A stretch of DNA of 64,000 bases. It comes from Owenia fusiformis (Eukaryota > Annelida > Polychaeta > Sabellida > Oweniidae). The position numbers and the translations under genes were made by a program. The notes beneath the pieces were generated by a model. It was not told where the DNA came from and did not search any database. It saw nothing but the letters and a program-made list of their open reading frames with translations. The stretch spans positions 25,498,455 through 25,562,454 of the forward strand of contig CAIIXF020000002.1 in NCBI GenBank assembly GCA_903813345.2, in the 5' to 3' direction. Shown piece after piece: positions 50,301 through 62,300 of the stretch (within the stretch, counting starts at the first letter, position 1; the number at the start of each line of letters is the position of its first letter).

Positions 50301-53300
50301 TTTTGGCTGATACGGGATCTGATACGGGATTTTTCAAATAACACTTTTATTCCCTGTTATTTTCCCAGGGAAAACATGTTATTATGGAATAATTTTTGTT
50401 CTTTTCTAAATCAGGATTCAATTCAAGATTCGTTCTAGAAATTACACACAGTTAAATCTTTGAATGCACCACATAGGGAACCATCTCAAGGTTTTTTACC
50501 ACATTTATTTATCTTCAACAATTTTTGCAGAGAAAGAAACGCGGAGAACATCACTGGCGACACCTATGAATAGGACAGGAAGCAAAACTAAAAAAGCAGA
50601 TGAGAAAACTGAGAAACCAACATCAACACCAACCACACCTAAAAGGACAATAGCTGGAAAAGGTGAGTTTGTGAAATAGATATTTATAGTACAGTGAAAC
50701 CTATCTAATTCAAATGCTAGTTGGTTCAGCCAAAAGTGTCTGGATTTGCAGGTGTTTACATTTCCAGGTTTTTAACATGGAAGTCAATGGCAGATGAAAA
50801 CTGGGATCACAAAAGGGCTCACACATTAAGAGGTGTTCAGATTATGCCTGTGTCGTATTTGCTCCGATTCATTGGCTGGCGCCTGGCCAATTGAGTATTC
50901 TTGTCAACACTGTATACAATTTTGAACAAAATACTCAATCGACCGAGCGCCGGCCAATGAATCGGAGCAAATGTGACCCAGGCATTAGAGAGGTGTTTTG
51001 ATATACAGGTTTTACTGTATAGTATCATGCATTAAATGCAGTTTTAGTGTATTCTGATTTAGCAGAGCCCCTTTTATCTTTTGCTTTTGAGAATTAAGAA
51101 AGATATGCCATGGGTTATCATGATGGTATTGATGTATTAAATGCATCTACTGGTGATGCATTTAATGCATGAACTGGTGCAGCTGAACTGGTGATGGCCA
51201 AATGGTATTGCACAGAATTCAGGCATTTAGAGAAAGTGGCATGACAAGTTAGCTAGACATTCTGCAAGAATACTACCCATGCATAACTTCTCAACCTCGT
51301 TTCTCTTTGAAATTGTTTCGAGCCATCTTATATCTTCATATTATTATACCCTGAGGTGTGCATTAAGACATCTACTCTTCTGATGTGATCTACCTTTTTG
51401 GAAAAATATATTGTGTTTTTTTGCAAAATTTTGATTTGAATCATTTGAAATATGTGAGCGCCCCTTGAATAAAGCTGGCTACAATCATGGCATTTCTGCC
51501 ATTTCTTCAAAGGTCAGGCCCGTAGCCAGGGGGGGTTCGGGGGGTTCGGGCGAACCCCCCCCCCTGGCCAAAAATTCTTTCAAAATCATGCAGTTTTTCA
51601 CCATTCTGATTACTTTTTGAGTGATTTTTGGCCATATTTGCAAAAGTGAACCCCCCCTAGAATTTTTTAGAAAAACGAACCCCCCCTTGGAAAATTCTGG
51701 CTACGGGCTTGGGTATTATTTATATGATGACTAAATGTTTCACAGTTCAGAACAGAGGGCTCTTGTCAGCTTTGGAATGACATAAAGCAAATGCCTGAAA
51801 ATTGTTTATGGGTTTTGCTTTCTAAATAAAGACTCTCTTAGACCATTTTCTAAATGATATCCTTACTTATTTCAAATTGAAGAAAATGGAGTTATGAGTT
51901 CTGTTGTTGTCATGCACTTTTCTTGGTAACTTCTCTCTTTTCACTCAGTTGCCAAGGAATAGCTTTATGGTGAAAATTGTGAAATTTGTCAGGGCAGTTA
52001 TATTTGGAATATTGAAAAAGTGGGAAATTGTAGCATCAACAAGGAAAAAGGCAAATAGGCATTTTAAAATTTAATTCTCTAAAAATGCCTGAAGATTAGG
52101 CAGTTCATATAGTCACAAATTATAAAGCCAGGCATCACCATGCAGAGAGAAAATTTATACATAAGTTAAGTTCGTTATCAGAGAAAACAATAATTACATC
52201 ACTCAAATTAGCCCAAAACCTCTCATAAGCAACTCTACCTAGTTATCCAACATAGAAATCAACTTCTTTTATTTATGGGGTGACATATGAGAGTTAAGTG
52301 CTGAATGAATCATAATTTTAAGAGTAGAAGCCTGGTAGCAGAAAATGAACAAAGAACTTTAAGAATCCTTGGATTTTGTTGAATAGAAGTTGACCTAGTC
52401 AGATAAGCCAGATTTCATTTTTGGAGCCAATCACTGATAGAACTTTCAGCATTTATTGCTGTACTGCACATAGACATAATTTGAAAAAGATTCTGAAAGT
52501 AGATTAAGCAAATGGTATAAATTACAAAAAGTCAAGTTCCTAACAAAGGACATCTGTTTTGGGGAAAAATAAGTGTGCTGTATTTTCTTAAATCTCCTTT
52601 GATAAATAACTCTTACTTGTACCTATTTCAGACTTTTTCTCTTCAAACCTTGAACAGACTGCCCAATTTTCTTGCATTTTTGATCAATTTAGACTATTGA
52701 CTACATGCTTGTTTACTTTATTACTTGCTGATTCCACTCTTTTCTACTTTATTTCGCACTTTAAAACGTGACTACCGTGACATTTCTCTCAAGGTCAACT
52801 CACCTGAGGGAACTCTGCTAGTTTTCTCTTAGATCTGGTTCTATTTTGTGAACTCCCCCTTTCCCAGTCCCCCATACATACTACTGGTCACTACTCTGTG
52901 TTAGTATTCACATCTAATCGTGTCATTGGACTTATACTTATTCCATTGAGTTATTATCTTCAGAAAATAAACTGAGTGAAAAATTATGAGCTATTCAGGC
53001 CAGTAGTCAGGGGGAGGGGGCACTTTTTTTGAAAAATTCTAGGAGGTTCACATTTGACAGTTTGGCCCAAAATCACTTGAAAAATTCTCAGAACGGAAAA
53101 CGCTCAAACACCCCCCCCCCCCATGGCTGGCTACAGGCCTGTCAGACCATAGAGTGAGTGAACATTTATGAGCTTATTTCTGCTACCAGTCAATTAGACT
53201 TCATCACCTGGGGAAGCATGCAAGACATGTAAGACAGAAGCAGTTGTTTTCTAAAGGTGACTTATAATGCTATTTATATCTACCAGGATCTCTGCTGAGT

Positions 53301-56300
53301 CTGGTGATGAGATACCCAGATAGACTAGAGACAAAGCTATTGAACAGAGCAGAACTGGGATGAGGTGATTTAATATTGAGAGGAGAGTTATCACTGGAAT
53401 TTTTGGTGATTTAAAGTTAAATTTCAAGATTTGCATTTTCACTGTAAGGAATAAGTGTTTAAGATATACCAGCATAACTGGGGTGAGAGGATATAATATT
53501 GAGAGGAGAGTCATCACTGGATTTTTTATTTATGACTTTTGTAAGGTTTCAAGATAAGGATTTTGACTGAATGCATCCTTGTAGATATACCAGTAATACT
53601 GACCGGAAAAAAGTTACAAATGGTGCACCAGTTGGACATAAATAGAGTACAAATGAAATTGAATGAAGATGTATTGAAAGGAGGGTTATCACTGGAATGT
53701 TTTTGTGACTTTAGTACATTTTCAAGATTACCATTTTCACTGAAGAAATAAATCCTAGATATACAAGTAGCATTGACTCTGACCAGAAAAAAGTTGCAAA
53801 TTCTGCACAGAATTTGAGATGACATTGAAGTCTCATTCATTACCAACATGTTTTTGAGTTAAGCTACCACTGAAACTGGCTTTGATTAAAATCTCATCTG
53901 ATTTTGAAATGAGTTCAAAGATATCCGGATATTCTATGACATTTTAAGAAGTGTTATTTTGGGTGACATTGACTCTACTAGAACTGTTGCATGGATAATA
54001 TCACCAAGATGTTTGTATCTCGCGTGAATGTCTACATCTACAAGAAAGGAGATAGAATTAAAGGATTCAGTGGCTCCGTTGATAGCTTAGATATCTTGGA
54101 TAGAGGTAGGTAATAGTTTGTCATCTCATCATCCAAGTTAGCCACAATATTTCAAAGTTTCATGTAATAATCTGTTTTTGTGCTCTTGTTACCATTTTTG
54201 TTTTGGAAATTGTGCTGACCAAAAAGATAAGAAAGTAGAGAGCAGGTTTTGATAAATTATTGATGCCAGTAGTGTGAAACGTGTCCAGTTGTGCTGAAGT
54301 GAAAGTTTCTAATTGTGCTAAAGTGAATGTCGTGTTGAAGTGAATGTGTCCAAATATGTTGAAGTGAATGTGTCCAAATATGTTGAAGTGAAAATGTCCA
54401 AATGTTGAAGGGAAAATTGAGCTGCGCTGAAGTGAGAGACTAATTGTGTTGAAGTGAAAGTGTCTAATTGTGCTGAACTGAAAGAGTAATTGTGCTTAAA
54501 TGAAGTGTCTAATTGTGCTGAAGTGAGTATTTAAATGTACTGAAATGAAAGTGTCCAGTTATGCTGAAGTGAAGTGAAAGTGCATACCGCTTGTTCGTTT
54601 TGTGACGGTATTTATCAGATATTCGAACATGACTGTATTCATGCCTTCTATAAACTTTAAACAAAGTCAACATTTCACCTGTGGGTCGTAGCTATGGCGG
54701 ACCATCGAAACATTTGGTGAGTTTTCATGTTCGAATCGTAATATAGACCTCAGAGCAGGGGTAATATCGTCAAACACACCCCTTAGGGCTAGGCACAAAA
54801 GTTTTCGAATTCCTCACTCCCTTCGGTCATTTGGGGTACAGAAAACGTTTGTGCCTAGCCCTGTGGGGTGCATTCGACAATATTACCCCTGCTTTTCGGT
54901 CTATATTTTTCTTAATTATAAAGGCAGTCTAACATTGTCATTAGGGAGAACATTTGGCAACATCAGAAAAGCATTAAACAACCCCTACAAAAGATCCATA
55001 AAGACATGTAAAACTATAAATGTCTCTTTGACCATAACCATCTTAGGAATTAGATAGGATAGAGCAGACTGAATTCTTTGCAATCTTTTTTCAACTTGTC
55101 TCATCCATGCTTCTATTTCCCCTTCATTAATTTAGGATGTGATTTTAAAGCTTTGATCGGCTTGATTAAACGATCATGAAATCATCATCTGCTGAGTTTC
55201 TTCCAATCATTATACAGTTCTGTATCTGGAATTGCATCAATATGTTCATGTTTTTTCTGTTTTTTTCGGTGGCCTTAGATTTGCTTGTAATTAGGATGCC
55301 TTATGTTTTGTTTGATAGCTTTATCTACCTGGGGTATGGGACCTCCTCAAAAGCCACTTTGAGATTTTATTTGGTCATGCTTATTATGTACTTTTCTCTC
55401 GAAAGTTAACTTTTGATTTATTGTATTTCTTCAAACTTAAAAGTGTCGTATACTGTATAAGTGGTATTTAATCCGAGTGGTTAATTTTAGGAATGTTCAA
55501 ATTTCATCATTTTCCTAATTTTAATTGGATAACATTATAAAGACAATATTTCCGACATTTAATTTTCCGAACCTGGCAAAAATTAGGAAATAGGCAAATT
55601 AAAAAAAATTGCCTTTTTCTATTTCCACTCTATCTTGTCTTGTTTATATGATGATTACTATGGCAATGCTGATCACCATGGCAATTTTCTCAAGAGTTGG
55701 ATATATTTTTCCTCCCATCTTCCCTCAGTCTTTATCTGTTAAGATAGTTACCTCTTTGTTCAAGCGACTATGATAGAAGTGCCCAGTGAACAATTTTGAG
55801 ACTCCCCCTTCAAAGGATAAAATAAATTAGATTAGGGAACACTCTACATTTGTGAAACACCCCTTCCTTTGACTCAAGCAGCATATGTTTGACTCAACTT
55901 GCATCCTGTGTGTGCATTCCCCATTCATTTGTCTTACCTGGGCCTGGCTATCCACCTTCATTTGTTGCATCTATTGAAAGCCCATGCTTGTTGTTTGACA
56001 AATATCTTGTTGGTCATGTTTCAAAATTACAGGGAAAAAGAGTGGAATCCGCAAGAATTTAAATAAATAGTACTATCCATGCAAAGACAAAAATTGTACA
56101 AAAGTCCCTAAAACCAGATACTTCATTCAAATTTGAAGAAATGAGAGTTTTGCATTAAATGGTCATTATCATATTTTCTTGTTGCCAAACCATGGGGAAC
56201 ATAATGATCTGCTGTGATAATCGCTTGCCAGATTCTGTTATTATAATCAGCTAACTCAATTCTCCCTACCCATGAGACTTCCATTATGGTGATCTTCAAA

Positions 56301-59300
56301 TAAAATACGAAATAGAGTGATGATTATAGAATCGGCAAGAAATAAAGTAAACGTAATGGAAATTAACTCTGAGCTATATAGAAATACAAGAAAATCACAA
56401 AGTTAAAGAGGGCAATTGAGCGGAATAAGCATATCTTGAGAGATTCCAAGCTTGGCCAGTTTGCAATTGGTGTAAATGATGAAATGGTGAAAGTCAATGA
56501 TTAAAATCGCATGGTGGTCATGTTTTGAAATGGAAATGTTATGGAGAGTGAAATATAGTGAAATCAACAATGAATAAAGTAAATAGGCATGTAATCAACA
56601 CTCTAAATTATATAGAAATGCAAGAAGATTGGGCAGCTCATTCAATATTTAGAGAAATTAACAAGAGATACGATTCTGTACAATTCTCATTTGCACATCC
56701 AGTGAAATTAACCAAGGGCCAATTAGCTAACTAATCTCTATTGACTGAATTATGAAATTATGTAATAACTGTACATGTAATTTCAGAATCAATATATGAA
56801 GAAGACCACACTAATTTAGATAAATTGAATGAGACAATGGAAATTTAAACGATAAGTTTGTCAAGTTTTACTTGGTCTGGTCATGTTTTACTTAAATTTC
56901 AATTTGCATAGAGTAAAAACCTCAGAAAACTTTTTCACTGTCCAAACCACGTTGTGAAAAAAGTTAATATCCAGAGAAAGTCAAAATAGGTAACATTAAA
57001 AAAATATGGCAATTATACAACAGATAAAATGTCTTCATTCAGACTGGAGATATAGAGACATGACATCTAGTATTTATTTTACTATGTTCCCAACACAAAT
57101 GGTGATGGTTATAGTCTCAAACTTTTGTGCGTGGTGTTCGGCAGTTGGTGTTTGGTGGTCAGTGGTTGGTATTTGGCTTCAGTGACAAATGGCAGGAGGT
57201 GAATTTTGCATGTTAATGCCTTGTTTTATGTCACGTATTTAGAACCACATTAAAGTTATGAGTGAGATCATCTCTGAAGAAGTAGAACAGAGAACTCATT
57301 GCCTCAGTCCATGCCTTAAAATAATAACAACTCCATATCACCTAACACGGTTGATGAAAGTAGAAATGACCTTTGATTGTAATGATCAATCAACAAAATT
57401 CGCTGTCAGTCTTGAGTCTAAAATGTATTTTTGCTTCAGAATTAAAATGCATTTTTCTCAGTTGGAGTACCATATCTGGAATTAAAACATGCCTACAGTC
57501 TTTCATAACAATCGATAAGTATATTAAGTTTACTTACATGTATTGAGTGAAGAAGAAATTGGGTAGTAGATTATCTTCTAAGGGAAATTAGTTCCAGGAT
57601 TACAATACTTCCAGTAACACTTCATAAGCTGCGAGAGCACTTCACGGGAGTCATGTTTCTAAATGGAAAATAAAGTCGAAAAGAATGGAATTATTGAGGA
57701 AGAAAGTAAATAGGCATGAAGTAAACACTCTAAATTGTATAAAAATGCAAGAAATTCAGATAGTTAATTCAATTTTTAAAGAGAAATGAGTAAAATCGTC
57801 ATGAGCAGACGGATATTTTCTGTGTAGACATGGATCTATGTGTAGACCAGTGACTCAACTTTACAACCAGAAGCAAGTGCTGAATGAAGAGATATTGCAA
57901 AACATGAAATATTTTTTTATTTGAAATTGTGAATGTCAACATTTTGTTTTTAAACCACTAATTTAAATGCCTCTAATGCTTGTTCCCTGAACATCAAAAT
58001 GTACAGTATTCATGGTTTTGTACATATTTTAGTTATTTCAGAGCGTTAAAGGAAATTATGTTCTATTGCTCTCTGTCAGTATTGATTGTTTACAGTATGG
58101 CATTAGCAAGTACACTGGTTAATGAGTTCCACCAAATGAATAATCTGACTTTGGAAAACTGTGAATAATATCACGGAAAATGAGTAATTTACCTTCAGTT
58201 TCCCATTGTTTGTGAGAAATCCATCCTAAACATTGGCACAGTTGGATTATACACATGAGGATATGAAATTGGTTCATTTATTCCAAAAATGAGGATTTTA
58301 CAACAGAAATGTTCATTGTGGGACAGAACACTACAATTAATCATCAAGGATTTTTACAAGAGAATTTGGAATAAATCTAAGTACTGTTTAGGTGAGTTTT
58401 TTTTATCATTTTCTAGGGTGATCAGAAAATATAAATCATTGATCAAAGAAAAATGTTTATGTAAAAAACAACTAAGACATCTTTTTTCTGGATTGTGTTC
58501 AGTGTTTGGTGGTTGGCATTTGACCTCTGTAACAAATGGCAGGTGGTGATATTTTGCTTGTTAATGCCTTGTTGGAAAAAATGCCATACCTGCCCAATGT
58601 CCATTGTATTTTCTGATACCGGGTAGATATAGATTTGTCTTAATGTTAGAAATAAGTTCAAAGGTCCATTTAATTTTTGATTTATTGAATTCAATTTAAA
58701 ATATGGCTTCTTCTATATATTTATATATTTACCGATACTGCTGGCTCCTTGGTTTTAGAGTCATTGTAATTTTAGAAAGTTTAACTGATTCGTTGAGATA
58801 ATACCAAGGATACATGGACATAAACAAATAGCTACACAAGGTAGCTCATAAGATGTGCAGCTGTCTGAGGGTTTGGCTCAATATTTCAATCTGTCAAAAC
58901 ATAAATAATTTCATAATGGATTTGGGACTTTCTAGGTACATTTAACCTCTAATGTTATTGATATTACTCTTGTATTTAGTTTAGAATTAAGTTTTATTAA
59001 TTGTATTATTAATCAAAATTATAGAATCAATTTTGCAGAACAAGTGGTGATTAAAGATTAAATCTAGCAATAATTCCCAAATTCATCCTAGTTGGTATAG
59101 TAGTTTATCTCAAAAGACAATGTAATATCCAAGTGAAACTTGAACTTGTGACGATTGTGAAATTGTTCTTTCCTTGAAATTCTTGACAAAACAGTCCTAG
59201 AGCTAGTAAATAGAGCTGTCAATCAAAATATTGAACTTGTGAAAGAGAAACTTAGATTTGCTGACTTCAGATCAGATTTAGATTTCTCAGAGCTAGAGAA

Positions 59301-62300
59301 ATGAAGGTCCATGAAAGCTGTGCTCAAAATCTAATTTGAATACATGAATAGCACATTTAAAATACTATTTGTTGATAAATATATAAGGTCAGTGTGACCT
59401 ATTTCTAACAAAATACAGTGAAACCTGTAAAGCAGAACACCTCTAGAAGTAGAACACCTCTGTTAGTGGAACACTTTTCCCAAGACTAATGACTTAATGT
59501 TTAATGAACCTTTATAAGTAGAACACCTCCCAAATAGAACGCCTTTTAGAGGTACCAAAGGTGTTCTACTTAGACAGGTTGTACTGTAACAATGAAATTC
59601 ATATATATTTTGAACACAATACTAGTTTATTTCAAAATAGATACATAGGTTAGATATAATTGCTTATCAAAATATATTTCAAAGTAAGTTTTTTGACTGA
59701 TGTAATTTCTTGAACTAACCCCAAATAAGGTACCCTAATAATTAGTATTAGAGCAATGAAGAGTAAGTTAGGACAGTTCCCAGATCTGCTATGTTTGTTT
59801 TGGATCACATGCTTACATAACATTTCCAAATAGAAACAAACATCTCCTGGAGAGAAGATCAGTTCAAGAAAAAGTGTCTGGACCAACTGACCCATTCAAT
59901 CATATACTTATATTTTATTGGCATTTTTCTCAACTGACCCATTCAATCATATCCTTATATTTTATTGGCATTTTTCTCAACTGACCCATTCAATCATATA
60001 CTTATATTTTATTGGCATTTTTCTCAACTGACCCATTCAATCATATACATGTACTTATATTTTTTTGGCATTTTCTCCAGGAACTTTGTATTTAAGACTT
60101 TATACTAGTTGAAAACAGATACCTTGGGCACAGAAATGCTTTATGCAACTGTGTTTTGTGAAAAGTATAGTTTCTGCAAAAGAAAACAAAATGATTATGA
60201 TTGTAAAACCTGTCTAATCCGATTGAACACCCTTTGAACCAGCCAAAAGTGTTCAGATTAGTAGGTGTTCACATTTCAAGGTTTTTTTAAACATGTAAGT
60301 CGATGGGAGGTAACAAATTTGGGACTGAGAAAAAGTGTTTGCATTGGGAGGTGTTCGGATTAGAGAGGTGTTTGGATATACTAGTTTCAGAATGTAGTAA
60401 AACCTGTCTAGTCCGAACATTGCTAGAACTAGCCATAAGTGTTTGGAATATCAGGTGTTCAGATTTCAATGTTTCTTAAACAAACCTGGACTAAATTGGA
60501 CTGAAACAAAGTATTGAATTGAAAGGTGTTCAGATTACAGAGATGTTTAGATGTACGTGTTATACATGGAGTAAAATATAATGGATTGAAAGAAATAATG
60601 CTGTTATAGTCTAGCTAACCCAATTATTTCAAGCCTTCAAAATGTACTTTTAGCCTCAAATCTGTAAAAAAACGTTAAATAAACTACTAAATTGTGTATA
60701 TACAGATGTTTATAAGCAACTATTGTTTTGCAGACTTGAGTAAAGCCAAGACGAGCAAGAGTACCACTACACCAAGGAAAACCCCCCAAGAGCAACAACT
60801 AGAGACAATCACTAACTCCCTGGCTAAAGCCACAGAAGAGGTGACCCGCCTGGAGGGTGTCTGCGAGGAACGTACTAAGGAAATTGCCAATATAAGGATG
60901 TTGTTAAAAGACAGTACCCTTGGCATGGATGCATTTGGTGTGATGGCTAATTATCTAACACATGAGGTGAGTCAGAATTTTGGTGCATCATTATTGCATT
61001 GTGTTTCATTGCCATCCTCTACTATCGTCTCTTCAGCAGCTGGGTTTATTACTTGTCTCATGTATGCTACAGACCCTTAGCCAGGGGGGTTTATCGAGCG
61101 AATCTCCCCTCCCCTGGCCAAAATTTCTTAAAATGTTAAGCAGTTTTTCACCTATCTGAGTACATTTCAAGTGATTTTGGCCATTGTTGTCAAATATGAG
61201 CCCTCCCTGGAATTTTTCAAATTGTGAACCTCTTGGCAAAAGCTGGCTACATGCCTGTTGTATGATTTGAATCTGTTAACAAGGATGAGATGAGAATTAT
61301 CTCAAGAATATGGCCAATCAATCAGAAGTCAGAGTTCAATGGGAAGCCCCTGTAACATAGGACAGGGCGACAGAGCTTGATACAAGACTCTCCTCGTCTA
61401 TGCTAGTGTTGAATTTTACACTTTGTGCCTGTTACATGCCTAGTTTCTGTATCTATCCTCAGGAGTGTTTTTAAAGCATGAAAAATAGGCCAGAGGATTT
61501 AAATAGAAAAAATAAATTAAAAATGTTGGCAATGCCGTGACCAGGATTCGAACCTTGGTTACCACGGCCACAACGTGGGGTCCTAACCACTAGACGATCA
61601 CGGCGAGGCTAGCAGGCCAACTTAAAATCAACAATGGAATTTTAGTACTTTATAATTTTTTTTATTAAATTGTCCTCAGGGGTGCTTTAATTATAAGTTC
61701 ATGATCATTGTAATTAAAATTCAATTAAGTAATGAATTTGCAAAGGGCATTTACACATATACAGACAATAATGAGATTCATAAAAACAGCTGTGAGTTTT
61801 AATACTCTATTGGAAATCAATATTAAAATATTTAACACTGAAACTGCGAAACAGAAAGCGGAATAACAACGCAATGCATATGCAGTCATCATTTTTATCC
61901 GTGTTAAAAAATGGATCATCACATAAGGATTTACTTTATCCAAAGCTAAGACATCCTTTAAGAGATAAGCATAATCGTAAAAAATATAAGGTATGAATAC
62001 AGAGTAAAGCTGACTGTTATTTGCACCACAAGTGTCAGTTATTCTACGGATTATTGCACTACTAAGTGAATTTCGTAAAATATCTTATTCTTGATATACA
62101 TTGCTGGCATTATTAAAAAGTGAATTATTTTATCATAACCTGTGTTAGTGGAACACCTTGGTACCTCTAAAAAGTGTTCCAGTCGGGAGGTGTTCCACTT
62201 ACAGAGGTTCATTTAACAATAAGCCAATAGGCTGCAGGACTGAAAAGAGGAGGTGTTCCACTTCACAGGTTTTATTGTACTTTCTTTGAACATGCTATAT

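Larger units (their letters stand above)
34736..50530 (+). other. 15.8 kb intron between exons 8 and 9
   Basis: Both ends have good splice sites and matching phase 1. The content is dominated by the 35761 satellite element and the 38748-49042 foldback-like element. Outside these, nothing coding is recognised. Confidence 0.75.
50663..60733 (+). other. 10 kb intron between exons 9 and 10 (long transcript)
   Basis: Apart from the repeats and the candidate alternative first exon at 53991, I see only AT-rich sequence. 55000-57080 and 57226-58479 hold nothing I recognise. Confidence 0.7.

Noticed and set aside
60967-61080. Coding extension of exon 10 to a stop at 61078
   Set aside because: A consensus GAG|gtgagt donor sits at 60966, and the continuation loses coiled-coil character and ends at a repeat. 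An intron-retention form is possible but not supported.
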